Shown here piece by piece: positions 1-8,073 of a stretch of 64,000 nucleotides of DNA. The DNA comes from Flavobacteriaceae bacterium PS02336. GTDB taxonomy: Bacteria > Bacteroidota > Bacteroidia > Flavobacteriales > Flavobacteriaceae. The stretch's first letter is position 1, and the number at the start of each line of letters is the position of its first letter. The notes beneath the pieces are model-generated. The model was not told the DNA's origin. It worked only from the letters and a program-made list of their open reading frames with translations, and made no database searches. The position numbers were made by a program, and so were the translations under genes. The stretch lies in NCBI GenBank assembly GCA_029960065.1, contig JASCOF010000005.1:248001-312000 (forward strand), written 5' to 3'.

Positions 1-1
1 A

Positions 2-871
2 GTAACCGATAAAAACGGAAATTTAATTACATCGCCTTCGACTTCACCAGAAAATCAATATAAACTAACAGATGGTTTTGTTGGCGCAACACTTTACGGC
101 GGAACGGCAGATTTAGCCATGATCCGCGAATGTTTTGATAAAACCATAAAAGCTTCAAAAGTACTGAACACTGACTCTGATTTTAGAAAAAAATTAGAAA
201 CAGCGCTTTCAAAATTATATCCGTATCAAATTGGTAAAAAAGGAAATCTGCAAGAATGGTATTTTGATTGGGATGATAATGATCCGAAACACCGTCATCA
301 ATCACAGTTATTCGGACTTTTCCCTGGCGATCATATTACGCCATTAAAAATGCCGGATTTGGCTGAAGCTTCCAAGAAAACATTAGAAATAAAAGGTGAC
401 GAAACCACAGGCTGGTCAAAAGGCTGGAGAATCAATCTTTGGGCAAGACTTTGGGACGGAAATCGCGCTTATAAAATGTATCGTGAATTACTTCGCTACG
501 TTGATCCCGACGGCAAGAAAACAGAAAAACCAAGAAGAGGAGGAGGAACGTATCCGAATTTATTCGATGCACATCCGCCATTTCAAATTGACGGTAATTT
601 TGGAGGCGCAGCGGCCGTTGCCGAAATGTTAGTACAATCAGACGAAAATGAAATTCGATTATTGCCAGCTTTACCAGACGCTTGGGCAGAAGGTTCTGTA
701 AAAGGAATCTGTGCAAGAGGCGGATTTGAAATTGAAATGAACTGGAACAATAAAAAACCTGAAAAAGTAATTATTTCTTCTAAAAATGGAGGAAAAACAA
801 CTTTGATTTTCGGCGATAAAAAACAGGAAATTGTTTTGAAAAAAGGAGAAAGTATAGAAATCAAGTTTTAG
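2..871 (+). CDS. Glycoside hydrolase family 95 protein (alpha-L-fucosidase type), C-terminal part
   Basis: The reading frame is open from the first bases of the window, so the gene is cut by the window edge rather than truncated in the cell; an internal ATG at 119 is not its start. The visible 289 or so residues include SPSTSPEN, a GG-TADLAMIRE helix, HRHQSQLFGLFPG, GWSKGWRINLWARLWDG and DAHPPFQIDGNFGG, all typical of the (alpha/alpha)6 catalytic domain of GH95 enzymes. A beta-rich C-terminal domain follows and ends in a lysine-rich tail. GH95 members usually cleave alpha-1,2-L-fucosides, some alpha-L-galactosides. A polysaccharide-utilisation locus probably lies upstream, outside the window. 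Family is secure; substrate is not. Confidence 0.9.
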   Translation, partial: VTDKNGNLITSPSTSPENQYKLTDGFVGATLYGGTADLAMIRECFDKTIKASKVLNTDSDFRKKLETALSKLYPYQIGKKGNLQEWYFDWDDNDPKHRHQSQLFGLFPGDHITPLKMPDLAEASKKTLEIKGDETTGWSKGWRINLWARLWDGNRAYKMYRELLRYVDPDGKKTEKPRRGGGTYPNLFDAHPPFQIDGNFGGAAAVAEMLVQSDENEIRLLPALPDAWAEGSVKGICARGGFEIEMNWNNKKPEKVIISSKNGGKTTLIFGDKKQEIVLKKGESIEIKF

Positions 872-1040
872 AAAGCTTCGGAGAAGCGAAATATTTATAA
901 AAAAAACAAGCGTTCAAGATATAAGAGAGCTCCAGCGGAGCGACATATTTAGATTTTAAATAATTTATATGTCGCTCCGCTGGAGCTCTTTTTGGTTGAT
1001 TATTAAATTTCTATACATATTTCGCTTCTCCGAAGCTTTT
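871..1040. repeat. Nested pair of 23-bp inverted repeats (REP-like)
   Basis: Outer arms 872-894 and 1017-1039 are exact reverse complements over 23 bp. Inner arms 926-948 and 967-989 are also exact over 23 bp. Each arm carries its own small hairpin (GCTTC-GGA-GAAGC outer, GCTCC-AGC-GGAGC inner). The element fills the spacer between the converging GH95 and cvpA genes, so it may also terminate transcription. A short fragment resembling the inner arm (GGAGCTCT) recurs near 1694. Confidence 0.85.
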
Positions 1041-1052
1041 TTATATTTGAAT

Positions 1053-1607
1053 TTATTCTTTTTCAGATTCAGAAGTTTCTTTTTCTTCTTGCGGCTTTTC
1101 AGAATGTTCCTTCTTAAAAGTTTCGTACCATTTTTCAATTGACGGATACACAAAAGCTGCAACTTTCTTGACTGGATTATAAAAGATATAATTATCTAAA
1201 GTTTCTTTTTTAGCGAAAGTATTATTGAAATTGATTTTCTCAAACAAAGCAATAAAAATACTCAGTATTAAAATCGTTTTTAAAATCCTGAAAAAGCCGC
1301 CTCCGAGTTTATTCATCCAGCCTAACATGGCAAAATCTGCAATTCCGGTTAATATTTTAGCTAAGAAATAAACAGCAATTACAACTAGTATAAAAGTCAG
1401 AATAAAAGCGGTAATCTGAATGTTTGTGGGCTTCCAAGAAACATGTTTTGAAATCATTCCTGTCATTAAAGAAGAAAATTTAATGGCCAGATAAATCCCT
1501 AACAACAACGAAACAAAAGAAGCAACTTCTACAAAAAGTCCATTTTTTATGCCTTTGTATAGACTATAACAAAGAAGTACAGCAACGATAATATCAAAAA
1601 AACTCAT
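1053..1607 (-). CDS. CvpA family inner-membrane protein
   Basis: A 184-residue protein with four hydrophobic segments at roughly residues 5-20, 25-45, 65-90 and 103-120, including the YKGIKNGLFVEVASF-type loop after the first segment that marks the CvpA/colicin V production family. The C-terminal 25 residues are a glutamate- and lysine-rich tail (EKPQEEKETSESEKE). CvpA proteins are small membrane proteins tied to envelope homeostasis and, in enterobacteria, colicin V export; their exact activity is unsettled. It is transcribed away from the hypothetical gene at 1852 and converges on GH95 across a hairpin-rich spacer. Likely promoter near 1633-1660. Confidence 0.85.
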   Translation of the reverse strand: MSFFDIIVAVLLCYSLYKGIKNGLFVEVASFVSLLLGIYLAIKFSSLMTGMISKHVSWKPTNIQITAFILTFILVVIAVYFLAKILTGIADFAMLGWMNKLGGGFFRILKTILILSIFIALFEKINFNNTFAKKETLDNYIFYNPVKKVAAFVYPSIEKWYETFKKEHSEKPQEEKETSESEKE

Positions 1608-1632
1608 GTTTCAATTTGTATTTAATAAGGCG

Positions 1633-1660
1633 CAAATATATATCTTTTTTTAGGTTCAAA
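1633..1660 (-). promoter_or_regulatory. Putative promoter of cvpA
   Basis: On the minus strand a TATATTTG box (1633-1640) fits the Bacteroidota -7 consensus TAnnTTTG. A TTTG (1657-1660) lies 16 bp further upstream, slightly closer than the usual 17-23 bp. The box lies 26 bp ahead of the cvpA ATG. Confidence 0.45.
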
Positions 1661-1746
1661 GGTTTAGAGTTGCAAAGGTTCAGCGGTTTTTTGGAGCTCT
1701 CTTTTTTATGATTTAATTTTTTTAGGTACATTGAACTTGAACTCTG

Positions 1747-1754
1747 TATCTTTG
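1747..1754 (+). promoter_or_regulatory. Putative -7 box for the gene at 1852
   Basis: TATCTTTG matches TAnnTTTG. No convincing TTG lies at the expected -33 distance, so this is a partial match. It would give a leader of about 90 nt before the ATG at 1852; the leader contains a word-repeat (ATCTAAAATC iterations) between 1815 and 1848. Confidence 0.35.
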
Positions 1755-1851
1755 CAAATCAAAATTTAGAGTTCAGATTGCGATTCTGCCCCCTTCAGAA
1801 TTGAATTTTTAAACAATCTAAGATCTAAAATCAACAATCTAAAATCATATA

Positions 1852-2208
1852 ATGTCTAGAGATATACAACTAAAAGAGCGCTGGGAAAAGCTCGTCGATA
1901 TACTTTCTAATCAATTTTCGCAAGGCGAAGATTTAGATTTAGACGCCATCATTTACCTAATCGGAGTTCAGGAATACGGAAAAGTACATCGTGAATACAA
2001 GAAAGACGAGAAGTTAAACTTAATGCATATCGCAATCTGTCGATTATTAGAACCATACGGGTTTTATGAATTCGAATATTTTGATACTGAAGGATGGCCG
2101 CATTATAAAGTAAAAGAAGAATTACCACCGTTAAAGGCTGGTGAACAATCGGTTTTAATGAAAGAAGCAATTGTAAATTATTTTTTAGAAAGAAAACTTA
2201 TAGAGTAA
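1852..2208 (+). CDS. Conserved hypothetical protein, 118 residues
   Basis: I do not recognise a named domain. The protein is acidic and soluble, without a signal peptide or membrane segment, and helix-rich at the N-terminus (RWEKLVDILSNQF, LDLDAIIYLIGVQEYG). A central aromatic stretch (LLEPYGFYEFEYFDTEGWPHY) precedes a predicted helical end (KEAIVNYFLERKLIE). It looks like the short uncharacterised cytosolic proteins conserved in flavobacteria. It sits alone upstream of pheS, separated by a 130-bp spacer containing TAGATTTTAGA-type repeats. The start follows an AT-rich leader with no Shine-Dalgarno, normal for this phylum. Coding status is well supported; function unknown. Confidence 0.75.
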   Translation: MSRDIQLKERWEKLVDILSNQFSQGEDLDLDAIIYLIGVQEYGKVHREYKKDEKLNLMHIAICRLLEPYGFYEFEYFDTEGWPHYKVKEELPPLKAGEQSVLMKEAIVNYFLERKLIE

Positions 2209-2313
2209 CAAATTTTAGATTTTAGAGTGCAGATTTTAGATTATGGATTGAAGATAATCTGATTCTTTTGAAATACTTCTCACTTCTCACTCCTAACATC
2301 TCACTTTTTTATT

Positions 2314-2321
2314 TAAATTTG
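2314..2321 (+). promoter_or_regulatory. Putative -7 box of pheS
   Basis: TAAATTTG fits the TAnnTTTG consensus and lies 22 bp before the ATG at 2344. No clear TTG at -33. If used, the transcript would begin near 2328 and have a leader of about 15 nt. Confidence 0.4.
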
Positions 2322-2343
2322 TATTCTCAAGAACTGAATGAAA

Positions 2344-3363
2344 ATGATAGATAAGATTAAACAACATATAGAGGAAGCAAAAGCCTTTAATGATAAAAAC
2401 AAAGAATCTTTAGAACAATTCCGTATTAAATATTTAGGTAGTAAAGGGTTATTGAAAGAACTTTTTAATGAGTTTAAAAATATTCCAAATGACCAGAAAA
2501 AAGATTTTGGACAGGTAATCAATACTTTAAAAGCTGTTGCTGAAGAAAAAGTAAGAAGTATTCAGGAAGAACTTGAAAGTAAAGAAGAATCAAAAGGCAT
2601 TTTTGGCGATTTAACACGTGCTGCAGAACCTGTAATTATTGGTTCTCGCCATCCTATTTCAATTGTTAAAAATCAGATTATAGATATTTTTGCGAATATC
2701 GGGTTCAACGTTTCTGAAGGACCAGAAATCGAAGACGACTGGCACAATTTTACAGCATTAAACTTACCAGAATATCACCCAGCCCGTGATATGCAGGATA
2801 CATTTTTCATTCAGACCAATCCTGATGTGTTGTTGCGTACGCATACATCATCTGTTCAGGTGCGTTATATGGAAAATCATAAACCGCCAATTCGTACGAT
2901 TTCTCCGGGACGTGTTTTCCGTAATGAAGCGATTTCATCTCGTTCACACTGTATTTTCCATCAAGTGGAAGGATTGTACATTGATAAAGATGTTTCTTTC
3001 GCCGATTTGAAACAAACGTTGCTTTATTTCACAAAAGAAATGTTCGGAAAATCTAAGATTCGTCTTCGTCCGTCTTATTTTCCATTTACAGAACCAAGTG
3101 CCGAAATTGATATTTATTGGGGTCTAAAAACAGAAACCGATTATCGTATCACAAAAGGAACCGGATGGTTAGAAATTGGAGGCTGCGGAATGGTAGATCC
3201 AAACGTTTTGAAAAACTGTGATATCAATCCAGATGAATTTAACGGATTTGCTTTCGGAATGGGAGTTGAGCGTATTGCCATGCTTTTATACCAAATTGGA
3301 GATATCCGTATGTTCTATGAAAACGATGTTCGTTTCTTAGAGCAGTTTAAATCGAATATTTAA
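2344..3363 (+). CDS. pheS: Phenylalanine--tRNA ligase alpha subunit
   Basis: This is the catalytic alpha chain of the alpha2beta2 phenylalanyl-tRNA synthetase, which charges tRNA-Phe with ATP. An N-terminal coiled coil (about residues 1-85, with the RIKYLGSKG segment) is followed by the class II core: motif 2 (PPIRTISPGRVFRNE), the HCIFHQVEGLYID stretch, the Phe-binding region, and motif 3 (FGMGVERIAMLLYQIGDIR) near the C-terminus. Start 2344 gives 339 residues; an in-frame ATG six bases upstream (2338) would add two residues, and either is possible. pheT is not adjacent, as is common in this phylum. Cytosolic housekeeping enzyme. Confidence 0.97.
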   Translation: MIDKIKQHIEEAKAFNDKNKESLEQFRIKYLGSKGLLKELFNEFKNIPNDQKKDFGQVINTLKAVAEEKVRSIQEELESKEESKGIFGDLTRAAEPVIIGSRHPISIVKNQIIDIFANIGFNVSEGPEIEDDWHNFTALNLPEYHPARDMQDTFFIQTNPDVLLRTHTSSVQVRYMENHKPPIRTISPGRVFRNEAISSRSHCIFHQVEGLYIDKDVSFADLKQTLLYFTKEMFGKSKIRLRPSYFPFTEPSAEIDIYWGLKTETDYRITKGTGWLEIGGCGMVDPNVLKNCDINPDEFNGFAFGMGVERIAMLLYQIGDIRMFYENDVRFLEQFKSNI

Positions 3364-3442
3364 AAATAAAGTTATTAGTAAATAGTGATTAGTGAGAAGC
3401 TTTCTTTCTAATCACTATTTATTTTTTACTAATTACTAGATT
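3364..3442. repeat. Intergenic word-repeat hairpin after pheS
   Basis: Imperfect inverted repeat built on TAAATAGTGATTAG (left) and CTAATCACTATTTA (right), with flanking TTAGTA/TACTAA pairs. One of many spacers of this design in the window. It may form the pheS 3' end, but it lacks a clean U-tract. Confidence 0.6.
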
Positions 3443-3850
3443 ATGAAAAAAGATATAATAATTCCAGAAGTTGAAAACGTATTTCTTGCAGCAGTGCAGG
3501 AATGGAGCGACGATTTTATGGAAAAAGTGTGGTACGCTTATTTAGTAAATGATAGTGATTTTAACCTAGACAGCGTAATGGTGGTTTCAAAAGCTTTTGG
3601 AACGATTGATGGCGAAATGAAAAAAACTTCAATCCTGCGTCATGCTTTTGTTGAGGTTCCTTCGGTTTCTGTTGTAAAAATAGAATTGGTTGAGAAAAGC
3701 CTTTTAGCACTAAATAACGAATTCATGGTGACCTTCTTCATCGGAAATACTTTATACGATAAGAAGTTCATCTTTAAAGCCAATTCGCTTGACGAAAATA
3801 AAACAGAAGAAGTGCCGATTTTGTTTGTGGATGGGATTATGGTGAAGTAG
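3443..3850 (+). CDS. Conserved hypothetical protein, 135 residues
   Basis: A soluble acidic protein with no signal peptide, no membrane segment and no domain that I recognise. Alternating hydrophobic strands (VWYAYLVNDSDF, SVMVVSKAFGTIDG, FVEVPSVSVVKIELV, FMVTFFIGNTLYDKKFIF, VPILFVDGIMVK) suggest a compact beta-sandwich. It resembles uncharacterised proteins that accompany pheS in flavobacteria. It ends 55 bp before a good intrinsic terminator, so it forms a single-gene unit or the end of a pheS transcript. Real gene on coding bias and clean boundaries; function unknown. Confidence 0.75.
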   Translation: MKKDIIIPEVENVFLAAVQEWSDDFMEKVWYAYLVNDSDFNLDSVMVVSKAFGTIDGEMKKTSILRHAFVEVPSVSVVKIELVEKSLLALNNEFMVTFFIGNTLYDKKFIFKANSLDENKTEEVPILFVDGIMVK

Positions 3851-3905
3851 AGAATTAAAGAGCAAAGAAGCAAGAGCAAAGAATTTTGAAAATAGAATAA
3901 AGAAG

Positions 3906-3943
3906 AAAGAGTCAAGACTAGAATGATAGTTTGACTCTTTTTT
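3906..3943 (+). terminator. Intrinsic terminator
   Basis: A 10-bp stem AAAGAGTCAA (3906-3915) pairs with TTGACTCTTT (3931-3940) around a 15-nt loop, followed by a run of T to 3943. It ends the transcript of the gene at 3443 and may act on the converging peroxidase operon too. Confidence 0.75.
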
Positions 3944-4006
3944 GTTTTTCTATAAATCTTGTCTCTTTCTTCTTGTCTCTATATTCTATCCTCTTTTAAA
4001 AAAAAA

Positions 4007-5146
4007 CTACTGCGGTAAAAGAGGCTGCTTCATTCTATACCCTGTGCTTGACAAACTCATAATAAAATCTTCCAGAGCAATTAATTCTGATTGACTTAAA
4101 TCTAATTTTTTTATCAGTTTAGAAGTTGTTGGAAACAAAGTATCATTAAGCTGACTTTCTTTTCGTTTTGGCTGAGGCATTCCTGCGTTGTAAATGTTTA
4201 AAACGCCACGCAAATTTGGAAATAAACCGTTGTGCATATAAGGCGCGTTTTGAGAAACACCACGTAAAGACTGCGTTTTAAATTCGCCTACATTTTCTGC
4301 TTTTTTTGTAATATTATATCTTCCTAAATCTTCATATTGTCTTCCGTAATACGTTAGACCAACATTATGAAATTTATTATCGGCGAAATTGGCTGTATTA
4401 TGGCAGTTGATGCATCTTGCTTTTGTTCGGAATAAATGCAGACCTTCAACTTGTCTGTTGGTCAATTGAGTAGAATCTCCTTCAATGAATCTATCAAATT
4501 TACTTTTCGGACTAATTAAAGTTCTTTCGAAAGTAGCGATGGCTTTTAAAATTTCTTCCTGCGTTAGTTTTTCTTTTCCAAAAGCTTTTTTAAAATACGG
4601 CTTATAACCTTTTATTTTGTTTAATCGTTTTGTAGCTAAATCGATATGGAAATTCATTTCTTTAGCATCTTGTATCGGAAAACTCGCCTGATCTTCGAGA
4701 GATTTGGCTCTTCCGTCCCAAAAGAAAACTTTAGAATAGGCAATGTTCATTAAGCTTGGTGCGTTTCTATTTCCCTGCTGTCTGCCTTCGCCGTATGAAA
4801 CTCTTCTGGCATCGCCCCAGTTTAATTCGGGATCATGGCAGTTGGCACAAGAAATCTGCCCCGATTTGGATAATCTCGGATCAAAGAAGAGTACTTTGCC
4901 TAATTCGGCTTTTTCTTCGGTGTACGGATTGTTTTTTGGGAATTCGGGTTTGCCTAAAATTCCGATATCTTCAAAACCTTGGGTGTAGACTATAGAGTCT
5001 ACTTCAGGCTTTGGCCATTTTTGATAATCGCCGCTGCTGTATAATCTTTTTAACTCGGCAATAGATAAGTTTGGTTCAATCTTAGCATAAGAAAGCATGA
5101 TGAGTGAAACTATCATTACTCCAATGCCAATTAATTTTGTTTTCAT
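4007..5146 (-). CDS. Di-heme cytochrome c peroxidase family protein
   Basis: A periplasmic protein of 379 residues with an N-terminal hydrophobic export segment (about residues 4-20). Two c-type heme motifs are visible: CANCH at residues 100-104 and CINCH at 245-249, the two-heme layout of the CcpA/MauG peroxidase family, which reduces hydrogen peroxide or oxidises other substrates. Conserved surroundings include GKVLFFDPRLS before heme 1, NAPSLMNIAYSKVFFWDGRA after it, and SLRGVSQNAPYMHNG, where a distal ligand is expected. It is the last gene of the TonB operon, 3 bp after the barrel gene. Recruitment to a transport operon is unusual and hints at redox chemistry on the imported ligand. Confidence 0.9.
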   Translation of the reverse strand: MKTKLIGIGVMIVSLIMLSYAKIEPNLSIAELKRLYSSGDYQKWPKPEVDSIVYTQGFEDIGILGKPEFPKNNPYTEEKAELGKVLFFDPRLSKSGQISCANCHDPELNWGDARRVSYGEGRQQGNRNAPSLMNIAYSKVFFWDGRAKSLEDQASFPIQDAKEMNFHIDLATKRLNKIKGYKPYFKKAFGKEKLTQEEILKAIATFERTLISPKSKFDRFIEGDSTQLTNRQVEGLHLFRTKARCINCHNTANFADNKFHNVGLTYYGRQYEDLGRYNITKKAENVGEFKTQSLRGVSQNAPYMHNGLFPNLRGVLNIYNAGMPQPKRKESQLNDTLFPTTSKLIKKLDLSQSELIALEDFIMSLSSTGYRMKQPLLPQ

Positions 5147-5149
5147 TCT

Positions 5150-6739
5150 TTAATAATTTAATTGTACACCTATTTGAACCCAATAGGTGGTATTGGTATT
5201 AATGCTGACTGGATAATCAGTTTGTTTTTTAAGTGCAATTTTCTCTTTTAGATTGGTAAAGAAAACCACTGTTTTGTTGTTTTTTGTTGGGTAACTGTAT
5301 TGCAAACGCAATTCCGGTGCAAAATAATTTGTGGTGTTGACGGCATAATCATAAAGAATCACTTCATCAAAAAATCGGGCATTCGCTCCACCAGAAGTAT
5401 CATAATATTCCAGCTTTGATGGAAGCGGGAAATACATATTGAAACTTGTGGTTGCATTTAATTTACTTTTAACGAAAGCAAAATCTTTGCTGGCATAAAT
5501 TCCAGTATTTAAGGAATTTAATTCAATATGCGTTGTAGCTAAAATATCATTGTATTCGCTTTGTTGATAAAGCACATTTAAACCCACTAAATAATCAATT
5601 TTAGAACCTGTTTTTTGGGCAAGTGAAGTTGTCCAATTGACTTTATTTAATGAATTGGTATAATTATAACCATTACTTTGTTTATCAAAATTTTTTGCAT
5701 CACTTTGATCGAATTGCAAAGTAGATTGTATTTCTTTTTTATTCCATTTATGAAAAGCAAACAATTCAGTATGATTTGTTTTTGTTTTTATTTTCATTCT
5801 TTCATTTGCTGATACATCAAATGAACTGGTATAAAAAATATTGTTTGAATTCTGAGAATAATATAGCGCAGTGAAAATGGAATTTTTACGTTTAAATGAA
5901 TAACCCAATCCAATTTTATCTATATGATCTTGGTACAAGTAGCCCGCGTCGTTACTTTTAAAAGAATTAAGTATTCTACCATAACCCGCATTAAAGCGTA
6001 GATAAGTTTCTGGATATACTTCGTAGTTTAAGCTGGTGTTATTGTAGGTGTATTCAAAATTTTTTTGGTTTTCGGCATAACTTCCTAAAGCATATACTTT
6101 TTGGTTTTTAGTAATCTGGTAACCAATTTGAATTTCTCCTCCCAAATTTCTGTTTATAATTTGTGATCGAGCATCTAAGTTTCTGCTAAATTTTTCAGCA
6201 CCATAATTGGCTTTAACAGCCACCGATAAATGATTGGTAATATCTTTAGAAAAACCCCCGCTCAAAGCATAAACTTGATTGTCCCAATTCGCTTTTCTTG
6301 GGACATAAAAATAATGTGGAGCAATAACCTCCAGATCTTCAGCGCGATCATCTGTAAGCACCCAGCCAAGATTTTTCTCTAATATTTTTTGGATGGCCAA
6401 ATCCCCAAATAACTTCCATTTCGATTTTGTTGTAAAGTAACCCTTTGCTAAAAACTGATAAGTATTGATTTCGTTAGCAATCTGCTTTCTGGCAAATTCA
6501 TTTTGCTGATGTTCATACGAAACTTCAGTAAAAGTGAAATCCTTAATAACTGGAGTTGTGTAAATTATTGGATATTTAAAAATTTGATTTTTGATCTGAT
6601 CGTCTACAATATGATTCTGCACTTTTATAGTGTCTTGTGCATTCACCGTAAAAACGAAAGAAAACAACAAAAGAAGTAATGCCCGGTTTTTCCAGACATT
6701 ACTTTTAAAGTTATTTATTTTAATCTTATTGATTTTCAT
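5150..6739 (-). CDS. Outer-membrane beta-barrel protein (DUF6850-like)
   Basis: A 529-residue exported protein with signal peptide (ALLLLLFSFVFTVNAQD, about residues 19-36). The body is a series of amphipathic strands rich in aromatic residues and ends in tyrosine/leucine (YWVQIGVQLNY), typical of outer-membrane barrels. Position and size match the DUF6850-type barrels that accompany DUF4876 lipoproteins in Bacteroidota; I make this call from context as much as from sequence. It lies between the lipoprotein gene (12-bp gap) and the peroxidase gene (3-bp gap). A role in passage or retention of the operon's ligand is plausible but unproven. Confidence 0.7.
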   Translation of the reverse strand: MKINKIKINNFKSNVWKNRALLLLLFSFVFTVNAQDTIKVQNHIVDDQIKNQIFKYPIIYTTPVIKDFTFTEVSYEHQQNEFARKQIANEINTYQFLAKGYFTTKSKWKLFGDLAIQKILEKNLGWVLTDDRAEDLEVIAPHYFYVPRKANWDNQVYALSGGFSKDITNHLSVAVKANYGAEKFSRNLDARSQIINRNLGGEIQIGYQITKNQKVYALGSYAENQKNFEYTYNNTSLNYEVYPETYLRFNAGYGRILNSFKSNDAGYLYQDHIDKIGLGYSFKRKNSIFTALYYSQNSNNIFYTSSFDVSANERMKIKTKTNHTELFAFHKWNKKEIQSTLQFDQSDAKNFDKQSNGYNYTNSLNKVNWTTSLAQKTGSKIDYLVGLNVLYQQSEYNDILATTHIELNSLNTGIYASKDFAFVKSKLNATTSFNMYFPLPSKLEYYDTSGGANARFFDEVILYDYAVNTTNYFAPELRLQYSYPTKNNKTVVFFTNLKEKIALKKQTDYPVSINTNTTYWVQIGVQLNY

Positions 6740-6751
6740 TAAAGAAAATTT

Positions 6752-8062
6752 TTAGTTGAATCCTCTTGGATTTGCAGTTATTTCCACAAAGTCATTTGTA
6801 GAGTTATTCGTGTCCTGAAGCACAATTCTTCCGGCAATTGTAGTTTTAGTTTTTCTTATTACTGATTTTGAAGAATATGCTCCAGAAGGATTGTAAGTGT
6901 TTCCTCCGTCAATTTGAGAGGGTAATTTTTTAGGAACTAAATTAGAGCCTAAATCTCTTGTGGTATCAACGCCATCAATAAGAACTGTAATCGGAATCTG
7001 AAGCGCTAGGTTAGCGTCTCCTTTTGGGTTTTTATATTTTTTCAAGGCAGTAAACTCTGCATCCGTCATTTTGAAAATAGTGTAAGCCTGTCTTCCCAAT
7101 GAATCTAATATCAAATCGTTGTTGCTATTTCCCCAGTAAGCAATGTCTACATCCGGAACAGCTGGATTTTGAATATCATATTGATAAGTGCTGCCTGCAT
7201 ACGTACCTAAAAATGCTTCGAAATCTGCAGTACTTAGATCTACTGTTAATTCAGGGCTTAGGATACTAACTGATTTACCGTTATTGTCAATATAGTTTGC
7301 TTTATGATTAATAGCATTTTGTGCAATAACAATGCTTTTTCCTGGCTGAACAGGGTATTGCGTACCATTGCCAGGAATTTTAATAATATTTATTGCATAT
7401 ACATAATCGGTATTTGCTGTGCTTCCTAAAGTCATTCCTTCCGATTTGCTCCAGTCAAACTGACCATTAGGTAAAGAATAAGCCAATACTGTCGTTGATG
7501 TAGATCCGGTTAACTGTGCCATATATAAGCCATCAGCATATTGAACTGTATTCGAGTTATTATAAATTTCGATAAACTGATCTCTAAAAATAGCACCTTT
7601 TTTAGTGTCAGATCCACCGTAGTAAATTTGTTTAATTACAAAATCACCAACCTTAGAAGTTTTCATTTCTATGTTAATTGCAGCAGTAGCAGCATTTACA
7701 ACAACACTACTTTCTGAACCATTAAAATTAATTTCAGCTTCAGTTGGCGTATACCCAAATGTCTCTGTAAATTCAGCAGATTGTATTACTTTAGTAGCTG
7801 TAATAGAATAGGTTCCAGGCAAGATTTGTTTAAAAAGAGCAACGCCGCTTTCGTCAGATTCCACAGTATATTTATTGGCTGTTTCTGTATTAACAATAGT
7901 TACGCTTGCTTTTTTAGCTACCTGACTGTTAAAAGTAACATCGTATTTAAGTGAAACACTAAAGTCAACAGGTTTTAATGCTTCACTTTCTTTATCATCA
8001 TTACTGCAAGATTGAATAATTAGTGCAAATAGCATTATAAAAATAGATAGTGTTTTTTTCAT
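6752..8062 (-). CDS. DUF4876-like surface lipoprotein
   Basis: A 436-residue lipoprotein: signal MKKTLSIFIMLFALIIQSC with the lipobox cysteine at about residue 19, followed by an acidic SNDDKES linker. Residues 35-130 look like a carboxypeptidase-regulatory or Ig-like domain (TVESDESGVALFKQILPGTYSITATK). The second half contains VGDFVIKQIYYGGSDTKKG, FIEIYNNSNTVQYADGLYM and FVEITANPRGFN, characteristic of DUF4876, probably a lamin-tail-like fold. DUF4876 proteins sit beside TonB receptors, as here (11 bp after the receptor gene), so this is likely the partner lipoprotein, analogous to SusD- or HmuY-type ligand binders. The ligand cannot be read from sequence. Confidence 0.75.
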   Translation of the reverse strand: MKKTLSIFIMLFALIIQSCSNDDKESEALKPVDFSVSLKYDVTFNSQVAKKASVTIVNTETANKYTVESDESGVALFKQILPGTYSITATKVIQSAEFTETFGYTPTEAEINFNGSESSVVVNAATAAINIEMKTSKVGDFVIKQIYYGGSDTKKGAIFRDQFIEIYNNSNTVQYADGLYMAQLTGSTSTTVLAYSLPNGQFDWSKSEGMTLGSTANTDYVYAINIIKIPGNGTQYPVQPGKSIVIAQNAINHKANYIDNNGKSVSILSPELTVDLSTADFEAFLGTYAGSTYQYDIQNPAVPDVDIAYWGNSNNDLILDSLGRQAYTIFKMTDAEFTALKKYKNPKGDANLALQIPITVLIDGVDTTRDLGSNLVPKKLPSQIDGGNTYNPSGAYSSKSVIRKTKTTIAGRIVLQDTNNSTNDFVEITANPRGFN

Positions 8063-8073
8063 AGTATATAGAT

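Noticed and set aside
2..871. Truncated or pseudogene GH95 starting at the ATG at 119
   Set aside because: The frame is open back to the window edge with GH95-like sequence before that ATG, so the gene is simply cut by the window.
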